Positions 34,445 through 42,690 of a DNA stretch of 64,000 bases are shown piece by piece. Source of the DNA: Ochrobactrum sp. Marseille-Q0166 (lineage in GTDB: Bacteria; Pseudomonadota; Alphaproteobacteria; Rhizobiales; Rhizobiaceae); contig NZ_JACJUO010000002.1 in NCBI RefSeq assembly GCF_014397025.1, positions 1,043,501 through 1,107,500 on the forward strand, in the 5' to 3' direction. The position numbers and the translations under genes were made by a program. Under the pieces are notes generated by a model, which did no database searches, had not been told where the DNA came from, and saw nothing but the letters and a program-made list of their open reading frames with translations. Numbering within the stretch: the stretch's first letter is position 1; each line of letters starts with the position of its first letter.

Positions 34445-36208
34445 TTAAGCCTTTGCTTGAAGCGCTTCTGCCATGGCGCGCAAGGTTACGAATGTAGACG
34501 CTGCACCCGGATCAATATGACCGATAGAGCGTTCGCCAAGTTTGGCGGAACGGCCACGGCGCGATTCCATTGCAGCCGTCGCATTCATACCCGCTTCGGC
34601 ACCATCGCGAGCGGCAATCAGCACGTCGAGCGTGGATTTGCCGGCCTTTGCCGCTTCATTCGCAGCCTCAACTGCCGGGACCCAGGCATCGATCATCGTC
34701 TTGTCGCCCGGTGCCGCACGGCCCCGATCCTGGATGCCCTGCGATGCTGCTGCAAGCCATTCGGCCATGCCGGCACCATCAAGGTTCAGACGATTACTGA
34801 CAGCTGTGCCTGCGCGCAGGAACGCGGTTGCATAAAGCGGACCTGACGAAGCGCCAACCGCATCCAGAAACGCTTTGGCCATGCGCTTGCAGATGGCTTC
34901 AATGGTTTCATCGCCCTGCTCGTCTTCAAGCGCATGTTGCACGGCCTTCCAGCCGATCTCCATGGTGATGCCATGATCGCCATCGCCAATCACGCCATCA
35001 AGTTCCGAGAGCCAGTTCTTCTCGGCGATGATCTGATTGCCGACATTCATCATCATCGCCTTGAAAAGGGCAGGCGTCACATCGCCCTCGGTAATGAGCT
35101 TGCGCGGCGTGTCCGTAGTCGCTTCCTTGTGTTCAGCAGCGCGTGCTGCCTTGCGATGTGAAGCCGGTTCACGATCCGCTGCCTGCACAGCACCAACCGT
35201 CAAGGCAGGCGTATGGCATGGATGATCCAGCAGGGTCTGCAAGGTGTCATCGAGCTTCATCAGCGTGACAGATGCACCGGCCATTTCGAGCGACGTCGCA
35301 TATTCGCCAACCCATGAGGCGTGGATCTGAACGCCTCTGCCATCCAGAATCTGCTTCACGCAACGGAAGATCAGGTAAAGTTCAATATGTGTGGTCGCAC
35401 CAAGTCCGTTGACCAGAACTGCAACGCGATCACCAGCCTTGAGCGCCAGTTCCTCAACGACCGAGGTCATCAACTCGTCGGTCACTTCATCAGCAGGCGC
35501 AAGTTTCTGACGACGAATTCCCGGCTCGCCATGCAGGCCCATGCCGATTTCCATTTCATCGTCACCGATGGCAAAGTTCGGCTTTCCGGTCTGCGGCAGC
35601 GAGCAAGGGCTCAATGCCACGCCCATCGAACGGGTCGCCTCATTGGCAGCCTGTGCAAGGGCTTCCACACGCGGCAGGGATTCACCCAGATCAGCGGCAG
35701 CGCCCGCAATCTTGAACACGAAGAAATCACCGGCGATCCCGCGACGCTCTGTCTTGCGATCAAGCGGGGCGGAGGCCACGTCGTCTGCAACCGCAACATG
35801 ACGCACATCCATGCCATCCTGTGCGAGTTCTTCCGCAGCCATGGTGAAGTTGAGGACGTCGCCGGTATAATTGCCATAGAGCATCAGTACGCCCGCGCCG
35901 CCATCCGCAGCCCGTGCTGCTTCTGCAATATGTGCAGGCGATGGCGAAGCAAAAACATTGCCAACAGCGGCTGCGTCTGCGAGACCGCGCCCGACATAGC
36001 CTGCAAAAGCTGGCTCGTGACCTGAACCGCCGCCCACAACAATGCCGACCTTGCCTTCACGCGGGCCATCGACCGCCACAACTGCACGCCCCGTTTCGCC
36101 CTCAACGCGCAGCATATCGGGATGCGCACCGACCATGCCTTCGATCATTTCTGCAATGATGTTTTCCGGCGCGTTGATCAGCTTCTTGGTTTTGACTTGT
36201 TCATTCAT
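34445..36208 (-). CDS. Dihydroxyacetone kinase family protein, fused DhaK-DhaL
   Basis: A 587-residue ATP-dependent kinase. The DAK1 domain (about 1-335) has GGGSGHEPAFAGYVG near 60-73 and the histidine H226 in MGLHGEPG that binds the keto substrate covalently. An Ala/Glu-rich linker follows (about 345-370). The DAK2 domain (about 375-585) has the nucleotide-metal motif GDGDHG (408-413). It converts dihydroxyacetone, or in related enzymes erythrulose or other short ketoses, to the phosphate. It is the last gene of an importer operon (binding protein, ATPase, permease, kinase), so the imported substrate is probably its substrate. Confidence 0.9.
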   Translation of the reverse strand: MNEQVKTKKLINAPENIIAEMIEGMVGAHPDMLRVEGETGRAVVAVDGPREGKVGIVVGGGSGHEPAFAGYVGRGLADAAAVGNVFASPSPAHIAEAARAADGGAGVLMLYGNYTGDVLNFTMAAEELAQDGMDVRHVAVADDVASAPLDRKTERRGIAGDFFVFKIAGAAADLGESLPRVEALAQAANEATRSMGVALSPCSLPQTGKPNFAIGDDEMEIGMGLHGEPGIRRQKLAPADEVTDELMTSVVEELALKAGDRVAVLVNGLGATTHIELYLIFRCVKQILDGRGVQIHASWVGEYATSLEMAGASVTLMKLDDTLQTLLDHPCHTPALTVGAVQAADREPASHRKAARAAEHKEATTDTPRKLITEGDVTPALFKAMMMNVGNQIIAEKNWLSELDGVIGDGDHGITMEIGWKAVQHALEDEQGDETIEAICKRMAKAFLDAVGASSGPLYATAFLRAGTAVSNRLNLDGAGMAEWLAAASQGIQDRGRAAPGDKTMIDAWVPAVEAANEAAKAGKSTLDVLIAARDGAEAGMNATAAMESRRGRSAKLGERSIGHIDPGAASTFVTLRAMAEALQAKA

Positions 36209-36243
36209 GTCTTTAGCTTTCTAAAACTCGTCGCGTGTTCAGA

Positions 36244-37209
36244 TCAGTGGGCATCCCGGCGCAGATAACGACGCGATATGGCATCGAACGAAATAGCCAG
36301 CACGACGATTGCACCCGAAACAATGCCCTGCCAATAAGGAGAGACACCGAACAGAACGATAATGTTTTCAATAATAGCGATAATACCAGCACCGAAGATC
36401 GCACCGATCGGGCTGCCGATACCACCCGTTGTGGCAACGCCGCCGATGACCGAAGCCGCAATCGGCGCCAGCACCCAGCTATCGCCAATGGATGGCTGTG
36501 CGGTTCCAAGACGCGCAACCATCAGCACACCTGCAAGGCCAGCAATGGCACCGGCTGCACCGAACACCATAAGGCGCACACGGTCTACGCGAATACCCAG
36601 CATACGGGCGCCGTCACGATTGTTGCCAATCGCATACATGTAGCGACCGAACGGCGTTTTCAGCATCACGAAAGTCGCGATCAACAATGCAACAAACATG
36701 ATGATGAATGGCACCGGAATGCCGAACAGATCGCCACGGCCAAGATATTGCACATCACGCGGAATGCCGGTGATGGCAACACCACGCGTCAGCACCAGAT
36801 TGGCACCGCCAAAAATACCTGCCGTGCCTATGGTGAGCACTAGCGAATGCAGGCGGAGGAAAGTGACAAGGAAGCCGTTGAACAGACCAAGGCAAAGGCC
36901 GAGCAATATTGCCAGCAGCATGGCCGAATAAGGCTCAAAACCCATCCGTACCATCAAAATGCCGGAGACCACGCCGCAAAGCCCACCGATCACGCCAAGC
37001 GACAGATCGAGCTCGCCCAGCACCATCAGCATCGACTGTGCGATTGTGATGAGGCCGACAAAGGCGAGGCCGCGGGCAACAACCGACAAATTGTACGGCG
37101 TCAGGAAGTATGGTGACATGATGGCCGAGAGAGCAAAGATCACCAGAAGCGCCACAAAGACACCGGCAAGCGGCGTGCGGATGAGTTTGGAAAGGGGATT
37201 AGTTTGCAT
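36244..37209 (-). CDS. Sugar ABC transporter permease (RbsC type)
   Basis: A 321-residue permease with about nine hydrophobic segments, VLGELDLSLGVIGGLCGVVSG near 65 and the C-terminal IAASVIGGVATTGGIGSPIGAIFGAGIIA motif of the ribose-type family. It overlaps the ATPase gene by 11 bp. Only one permease gene is present in this operon, so the channel should be a homodimer, unlike the heterodimeric system at 41665-46534. Confidence 0.9.
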   Translation of the reverse strand: MQTNPLSKLIRTPLAGVFVALLVIFALSAIMSPYFLTPYNLSVVARGLAFVGLITIAQSMLMVLGELDLSLGVIGGLCGVVSGILMVRMGFEPYSAMLLAILLGLCLGLFNGFLVTFLRLHSLVLTIGTAGIFGGANLVLTRGVAITGIPRDVQYLGRGDLFGIPVPFIIMFVALLIATFVMLKTPFGRYMYAIGNNRDGARMLGIRVDRVRLMVFGAAGAIAGLAGVLMVARLGTAQPSIGDSWVLAPIAASVIGGVATTGGIGSPIGAIFGAGIIAIIENIIVLFGVSPYWQGIVSGAIVVLAISFDAISRRYLRRDAH

Positions 37210-38698
37210 CGGCTTTTACCTCTGTTCCAAAGATCGCGCCCACGAGTGTTTCATTGTTGGTATCGGTGGTGGAGAACTCACCGGTGATATGGCCGTTATG
37301 CATGGTGATGATACGGCTTGCGCATTTCTGCAATTCGTTGAGTTCCGAGGAGACGAGGATGACACCGACGCCTTCCTCGGCGAGATTTTTCATGATGCGA
37401 TAGATCTCGGATTTGGTTCGGATATCGATACCCTTCGTCGGCTCATCAAAGATCAGCACACGCGGACGCGTCGCCATGGCGCGACCGATAATGGCTTTCT
37501 GCTGATTGCCACCTGAAAGCTGCGAGATGCGCTTGCTCATTCCAGACGTGCGGATACCGTAGTCGTCGATAATCTTCTGTACGATATTGCGTTCACGGCG
37601 GTCCGAAATGCCGAGCTTGCCGCTGGTCAGCTCCAGTATCGAAATGCCGATATTCTCACGCAGTGAAAGCAGAGGCAGAATGCCGTGATGTTTGCGCTCT
37701 TCCGAAAGATAGAGCATGCCACCCGCAACCGAACGTGAGGTATCATTGAGTGTCCAGTTTTCGCCTTCGACCTTTACCTCGCCGGATTTGGCTTTCAGAA
37801 AGCCGAAGATCGTCTGCATCACTTCGGAGCGGCCAGCGCCTACCAGCCCGGCAAAGCCGAGAATCTCGCCCTTGCGCAGATCAAAACTGATGTCTTCAAA
37901 GCGCGACCCGGACAGACCGCGCACTTGCATGATGGTTTCAGTGGTCGGCTTTGACGGGCGGAAATGTTCGTCAAAGGAAAGATCGCGGCCAGACATGGCC
38001 CGGATCAGATCGGCTTCAGTGATGTCCTTGATGTGACCGCTTTCGATCTTCGTACCATTGCGAAGAACCGTATAATCATCGCCAATCTGGAAGACTTCTT
38101 CCATCTTGTGGCTGATGAAGACAATCGCGTGATCGCGATCAAGAAGACCGCGAATAACCTTGAAGACGCGCTCGACTTCAACCCGCGTCAGCGATGACGT
38201 CGGCTCATCAAGGATCAGCACCTTCATCTGCTCATTGGTGCAGGCGCGCGCAATCTGCAAAAGCTGCTGATCGGACACGGAAATATTGGCGACCAGATCA
38301 TCCGGTTGCGCTTCGATACCGAAGCGGTCGAGATAGGATTTCGCCTCTTCCATCAACGCCTTGCGGTTAACGATGAAACCGCCATGGCCGGTTCGGCTGA
38401 ATGGCATGAACAGATTTTCCGCAACGCTCATCTGCGGGAAAAGCGTCAGCTCCTGCGGCACATAGGCAACGTTTTTATAAAGCGCAGGATCAGCAACCGG
38501 ATCGCGACCATCGATCAGCACCTGACCGCGCGATGCGCTGTCGGTTCCGGTCAGAATTTTAACGAGTGTGGATTTGCCGGCACCGTTTTCGCCAGCAAGA
38601 ATATGCGTGCGACCCAGCTCGATTTTCAGGTCAACACCATCCAGCGCGGTTACGCCCGGAAAGTCCCGGCCTAATCCGCTTGTTTCAAGATAAGCCAT
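37199..38698 (-). CDS. Sugar ABC transporter ATP-binding protein (RbsA type)
   Basis: A 499-residue double ABC ATPase. Domain 1: GENGAGKSTLVKIL near 35, VLILDEPTSSL. Domain 2 has the degenerate nucleotide site usual for RbsA (GLVGAGRSEVMQ) and LSGGNQQKAIIGRAM with LIFDEPTKGIDIRTK. ATG 38698 is preferred over an in-frame GTG 9 bases upstream because AAGGTG lies at better spacing. A strong terminator lies in the 117-bp gap before it, so its expression depends on read-through from the binding-protein gene. Confidence 0.9.
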   Translation of the reverse strand: MAYLETSGLGRDFPGVTALDGVDLKIELGRTHILAGENGAGKSTLVKILTGTDSASRGQVLIDGRDPVADPALYKNVAYVPQELTLFPQMSVAENLFMPFSRTGHGGFIVNRKALMEEAKSYLDRFGIEAQPDDLVANISVSDQQLLQIARACTNEQMKVLILDEPTSSLTRVEVERVFKVIRGLLDRDHAIVFISHKMEEVFQIGDDYTVLRNGTKIESGHIKDITEADLIRAMSGRDLSFDEHFRPSKPTTETIMQVRGLSGSRFEDISFDLRKGEILGFAGLVGAGRSEVMQTIFGFLKAKSGEVKVEGENWTLNDTSRSVAGGMLYLSEERKHHGILPLLSLRENIGISILELTSGKLGISDRRERNIVQKIIDDYGIRTSGMSKRISQLSGGNQQKAIIGRAMATRPRVLIFDEPTKGIDIRTKSEIYRIMKNLAEEGVGVILVSSELNELQKCASRIITMHNGHITGEFSTTDTNNETLVGAIFGTEVKADAN

Positions 38699-38764
38699 GA
38701 TGGACACCTTGGAAAACTATCGCTGCGTTTCCGGCAAGCTGCCGGTCATAGCCGATAGGACAGG

Positions 38765-38795
38765 AAAAAAGGGAGCACGGGAGAACCCGTGCTCC
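38765..38795 (-). terminator. Intra-operon Rho-independent terminator/attenuator
   Basis: Ten-bp perfect stem GGAGCACGGG/CCCGTGCTCC with an AGAA loop, followed on the minus strand by a run of six T. It lies directly after the binding-protein gene and ahead of the ATPase, permease and kinase genes, so most transcripts should carry only the binding protein. Confidence 0.85.
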
Positions 38796-38815
38796 AGCAA
38801 CGAGATCGGAACGGA

Positions 38816-39760
38816 TCAGTTGCCTACGTTTTCCTTGGTGAGGAAAGCATTGCCGGTGTCGATATAACCGGGAACCGGAGCGCCGGTCGCCTGTGCCCAG
38901 AGCGTCATCACCGACCAGTAACCTTGAAGTTCAGGCTGCGATGCGGACGAGCTGTCAGCGACGCCATTGCGGATCATGTCGAGCATTTCCGGCAGGTTAT
39001 CGAGGCCGACCAGCGTAACCTTGCCCTGCTTGCCGGCTTCAACGATAGCCTGACCGATACCAATAGGACCAGCTGCATCCGATGCAACCCAGCCCTTCAG
39101 GTTTGGATTGGCCTGCATGATGGCTGCGGCCTGCTGCTGCGCGATTTCGATGCTGTCATTGTCGATGCCTTCAGCAACAACCTTGATGCCCGGATGTTCC
39201 TTGAACACTTCGCGGTGGCACTCAGCGCGGATCGAATGGTTCGGTGCGGTTGGAACACCCATCATGATTGCGACTTCGCCTTCACCACCGAGCACTTCGA
39301 CCAGACGACGGGCAGCAATCTTGGCCTGCTCGCAGAAATCCGACCCGATATGGGTGATGCTCATGCCTTCCGGCGGCACGGAATCGAACAGGACCAGCGG
39401 AACTTTCTGGTTCTGCGCTTCTTCGAGTGATGCACGGTTGCCCGATGGATCGAGCAGATCGAGTGCAAGACCATCCGGACGGGTGGCAAGTGCGCTGTCG
39501 ATAATCTGGTTTTGCTGAACAACGTCTGCGCTCTGTGGTGCCGAGTAGACGATTTCAACATTGGCACCAGTCTGTGCCTTGAGTGCGGCGGCGGCCTGCT
39601 GGGCGCCTTCATTCACCTTGTCAAACCAAGGATGAACAACCTTTGGAACGATAACGAATCGATAACTGTCTTTTTTGATTGTTCCGGGTGCGTCCTGCGC
39701 CATGACGGAAACAGGCAGCGAAAAGGCAGCAACGGCTGCCAACATAGCAAGCTTTTTCAT
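38816..39760 (-). CDS. Sugar ABC transporter substrate-binding protein (TorT/RbsB-like)
   Basis: A 314-residue periplasmic binding protein with a 21-residue signal peptide ending VMAQD. The mature fold is type 1 periplasmic-binding: FVIVPKVVHPWFDKVNEG, ALDLLDPSGNRASLEEA, VPLVLFDSVPP, GWVASDAAGPIGIGQAIVEAG. It starts the operon that continues, after a terminator, with ATPase, permease and fused dihydroxyacetone kinase. AGGGAGGAA precedes ATG 39760. Cysteines in GSDFCEQ and AECHRE could form a disulfide. Ligand unknown; a triose or tetrulose fits the kinase. Confidence 0.88.
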   Translation of the reverse strand: MKKLAMLAAVAAFSLPVSVMAQDAPGTIKKDSYRFVIVPKVVHPWFDKVNEGAQQAAAALKAQTGANVEIVYSAPQSADVVQQNQIIDSALATRPDGLALDLLDPSGNRASLEEAQNQKVPLVLFDSVPPEGMSITHIGSDFCEQAKIAARRLVEVLGGEGEVAIMMGVPTAPNHSIRAECHREVFKEHPGIKVVAEGIDNDSIEIAQQQAAAIMQANPNLKGWVASDAAGPIGIGQAIVEAGKQGKVTLVGLDNLPEMLDMIRNGVADSSSASQPELQGYWSVMTLWAQATGAPVPGYIDTGNAFLTKENVGN

Positions 39761-39862
39761 AAATTCCTCCCTTGGAAATCAGACGAAACATCCTCCGCCT
39801 GACCGCTTGAAAGATCACCCGGGAGGCTCCTCTGCCTTCGCCCCGATAGCGAACTCACCTCT

Positions 39863-39899
39863 AAATACAGATGTATTTTTATAATTACAAGAGTAATTA
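39863..39899. promoter_or_regulatory. Paired palindromes upstream of the fused-kinase importer operon
   Basis: Two adjacent perfect inverted repeats, AAATAC-AGAT-GTATTT (39863-39878) and TAATTAC-AAGA-GTAATTA (39882-39899), in the 228-bp gap before the binding-protein gene at 39760. Candidate sites for the SorC regulator at 33465 or the LacI regulator at 46725. Confidence 0.6.
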
Positions 39900-39923
39900 A
39901 AGCTCCGCTTTGCGTTATTCACT

Positions 39924-39962
39924 TTAGAAAAACAAAAGCTCCGGGCGTTGCCGCCCGGAGCT
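39924..39962 (-). terminator. Rho-independent terminator after dhaL
   Basis: Eleven-bp stem AGCTCCGGGCG/CGCCCGGAGCT with a TTGC loop (39937-39962). Reading the minus strand it is followed by a T-rich tract (complement of the A-rich 39928-39937). It ends the importer-dhaK-dhaL operon 46534-39989. Confidence 0.85.
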
Positions 39963-39988
39963 CAATTCGAAAAAATATGGTTGTGTTA

Positions 39989-40630
39989 TCAGTTTGCGGA
40001 AACAAAATCCGACATGCTGGTAATCAACAGCATTCCGACAGTTGCGCCTGCGTCCTGAAGACCGATGGTCTTTTCTTGGAAAGCGGCAGCTTTGCCGTGC
40101 TGGGCAACCATCGTTTTGGTCGCTTCAAGCGCATCTTCGGCAGCTTTGGCGGCGGCGGCAAGTGCATCTGGCAGCGAAGCACCCGTTGCAGCTTGTGCTT
40201 CAAGCGTCACCGCGATTGGATCAAGAACATCGAGAAGCGTTTTGTCGCCAACCTTTGCCTTGCCGCGCTCGGCAATGCCATCGCGATAGGCGCGCCAGAA
40301 AGCGGCAATCTGTGTGGTTCCCAGCTCATCGATGCCGTCGCAGGCCTTGGATGCACGAAGGAAGCCGGTTGCGGTCAGCGTACCCATGGTCGATGGCGCG
40401 ACGCGTGCCATGGTGGCACCAGCCGTGCGCAGCAGCTTGGAAATACCAGCCGCTTCCCCTTCAGCTTGCAGAGCTTCTGCGGCGCTCGCAAAGGCTTTGC
40501 TCATGGTGATGCCAAGATCGCTATCGCCAACCTTGCCATCCAGCGCGATAAGGAATTCGCGCTGCTGAGCAAAAAGCTGCTTCCAGCTATCGAAGAGGTT
40601 GATCAGATCGGATGCTGTAATGACGTTCAT
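39989..40630 (-). CDS. dhaL: Dihydroxyacetone kinase subunit DhaL
   Basis: A 213-residue ADP/ATP-binding subunit. The three metal-coordinating aspartates are present in LDGKVGDSDLG (D31, D36, D38), but the usual GDGDHG reads GDSDLG, so glycine and histidine at the nucleotide loop are replaced. The core APSTMGTLTATGFLRAS replaces the typical GxSGPL-type loop. It partners the DhaK encoded 9 bp upstream. Classical DhaL takes phosphate from DhaM of the PTS; no dhaM is in the window, so either ATP is used directly or DhaM is elsewhere. Confidence 0.9.
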   Translation of the reverse strand: MNVITASDLINLFDSWKQLFAQQREFLIALDGKVGDSDLGITMSKAFASAAEALQAEGEAAGISKLLRTAGATMARVAPSTMGTLTATGFLRASKACDGIDELGTTQIAAFWRAYRDGIAERGKAKVGDKTLLDVLDPIAVTLEAQAATGASLPDALAAAAKAAEDALEATKTMVAQHGKAAAFQEKTIGLQDAGATVGMLLITSMSDFVSAN

Positions 40631-40639
40631 GTCTACACC

Positions 40640-41641
40640 TCAACCCGCAAAATGCTTGAAGAATGGGGTGTTAGCCGCAGCGGCAACCAGTGGCTCCAGT
40701 TCTTCATCAAGATGCAGCACGGAAACTGACGCGCCAGCCATTTCCATGGAAGTGGCAAACTCGCCGATCCAGACATGCTTGACCTTGACGCCACGCTCGT
40801 CAAAGAGCTGCGAAACCCGCCGGAACATGATGTAGAGCTCTTCAAGCGGGGTGCCGCCAAGACCATTCACCAGCACAGCAACTTCATCGCCCTTCGCATA
40901 GGTCTGCTCGGCGAAAATGCGTTCCATCAGCTCGTCGATGACAGCATCTGCGCTGGCAAGCTTCTTGCGGCTGATACCAGGTTCGCCATGGATGCCCATG
41001 CCGATTTCCATTTCATCTTCGCCGATGGAGAAGGTGGCATGACCGATTTCCGGCACAACGCAGCTGGAGAGAGCAACGCCCATGGTGCGGGTGCGCAGAC
41101 GTGCCTTATCGGCAAGACGTGTCACTTCATCAAGCGACAGACCGTTGGCTGCAGCGGCACCAGCTGCCTTGTAGACAAAGAAGATACCGGCGACGCCACG
41201 ACGCTTGTGTTCTTCACCGACAATCGAGGACGCCACGTCATCATTGCCAACAACCTGCTTGACGGTGATGCCATCGAGATCGGCAAGTTCCGCAGCCATA
41301 TCGAAATTGATGATGTCGCCGCTGTAATTACCATAGATGTAGAGCACGCCAGCGCCCTGATCTATGGCTTTGGTCACCTGGTACATCTGCTCTGAGCTTG
41401 GCGACTGGAAGACGCCGCCGACGGCCGCGCCATCAATCATGCCTTCACCGATATAGCCGAGGAACAGCGGCAGGTGCCCGGAGCCGCCACCTGTTGCAAT
41501 GCCGACCTTGCCGGATTTGGTATTGGCTGTGACCATGCAACGCTTGTCATTATCGACAAAGGTAAGCTCGGGATGTGCCCGATAGATGCCTTCGAGCATC
41601 TCATCCACGAAATTGACGGGATCGTTCAGGAATTTCTTCAT
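40640..41641 (-). CDS. dhaK: Dihydroxyacetone kinase subunit DhaK
   Basis: A 333-residue substrate-binding subunit: [15 protein letters not shown] near 51-65, YGNYSGD near 103, and the covalent hemiaminal-forming histidine H218 in GMGIHGEPG, at the same number as in the well-studied enterobacterial enzyme. The open frame runs 33 codons further, but ATG 41641 follows GAGGAAATC and gives the family length. It lies 23 bp after the second permease gene, tying the kinase to the importer. Product would be dihydroxyacetone phosphate or an analogue. Confidence 0.92.
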   Translation of the reverse strand: MKKFLNDPVNFVDEMLEGIYRAHPELTFVDNDKRCMVTANTKSGKVGIATGGGSGHLPLFLGYIGEGMIDGAAVGGVFQSPSSEQMYQVTKAIDQGAGVLYIYGNYSGDIINFDMAAELADLDGITVKQVVGNDDVASSIVGEEHKRRGVAGIFFVYKAAGAAAANGLSLDEVTRLADKARLRTRTMGVALSSCVVPEIGHATFSIGEDEMEIGMGIHGEPGISRKKLASADAVIDELMERIFAEQTYAKGDEVAVLVNGLGGTPLEELYIMFRRVSQLFDERGVKVKHVWIGEFATSMEMAGASVSVLHLDEELEPLVAAAANTPFFKHFAG

Positions 41642-41664
41642 GATTTCCTCTTGAGAGTATCGGG

Positions 41665-42690
41665 TTATTTCTTGCGTTGACGGGTGACGAAGAAGGCGGC
41701 AGCCAGCAGGATGAAGCAGCCGACGACGAGACGCTGCCACGTACTTGGGATGCCGACGAGCACCAGAACACTGTTGATGACGGTGATGAGAAGCACGCCG
41801 AGAAGGGTGCCGAAGACGGTGCCGGTGCCGCCGGTGATGCGTGCACCGCCGAGAACTACAGCGGCGATAACCGCAATTTCTGTTCCAACAAAGTCGAAAG
41901 GGCTCGACTGGCGATTGGCACAGACATGGATGATGCCTGCAAGTCCGGCCAGACCACCGGCATAGCCGAACAGGAAGATATGGATGGTGCGCAGGTTATA
42001 ACCGAGGCGGCTTGCGATCTGGCTGTTGCCACCCATCGCAAAGATCGCGCGGCCCATCAAAGTGCGGTTCAATATCCACCATGTCAGGATTGCAGCCGCA
42101 GGCAGAACCAGAAAATAGAACGGCATGGTGATGGTGGCACCGGTTGCGGATTCAAACTGGAACAGCGGAAGGCGACCGAATGCACCCATTGTCGGGGGCA
42201 GGGACATAATCCAGACCGTGCCGACAAAAGCCAGCAGGAAGCCGCGAAACAGATATTGCGTGCCGATAGTGACGATCAATGAAGGCACATTGAGGTAATG
42301 CACCAGAAGCCCATTGAGAATTCCGAGAAAAATGCCGCCCGCAATCGCCATCAGAATGATGAAGATGATCGGCAGTTCCGGCATATAGGCTTGCACCAGA
42401 AGCGTCAGCGAATAGACGGTCGTGGCCGCAATCGCCGTAAAGGAAACATCGATGCCGCCAGAGGCGAGAATGATGAAGACGCCAAGCGCAAACAGGCCCA
42501 TCACCACACTGGCACGGCCGATATCGATCAATGTCGAGGCTTGCAGGAATGCAGGGTTGATGATCGAGACAATCGTACAGATTGCCACAAGCAGGAAGAA
42601 AGTGATCGATTCCGGGCGCCTGCGAATGAAGTCACCCAACTTGAAGGATTGGACCTGACCCACATCCTGTTGATACTGTGACGCACTCAT
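41665..42690 (-). CDS. Sugar ABC transporter permease (LsrD/RhaQ/RbsC type)
   Basis: A 341-residue permease with about nine to ten hydrophobic segments, IILASGGIDVSFTAIAATTVYS near 75 and IAVIAAVVLGGARITGGTGTVFGTLLGVLLI near 270. The start overlaps the ATPase stop by one base (TAATG). A second, clearly different permease lies at 45509, so the channel is probably a heterodimer as in AI-2 (LsrCD) and rhamnose (RhaPQ) importers. Confidence 0.9.
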   Translation of the reverse strand: MSASQYQQDVGQVQSFKLGDFIRRRPESITFFLLVAICTIVSIINPAFLQASTLIDIGRASVVMGLFALGVFIILASGGIDVSFTAIAATTVYSLTLLVQAYMPELPIIFIILMAIAGGIFLGILNGLLVHYLNVPSLIVTIGTQYLFRGFLLAFVGTVWIMSLPPTMGAFGRLPLFQFESATGATITMPFYFLVLPAAAILTWWILNRTLMGRAIFAMGGNSQIASRLGYNLRTIHIFLFGYAGGLAGLAGIIHVCANRQSSPFDFVGTEIAVIAAVVLGGARITGGTGTVFGTLLGVLLITVINSVLVLVGIPSTWQRLVVGCFILLAAAFFVTRQRKK

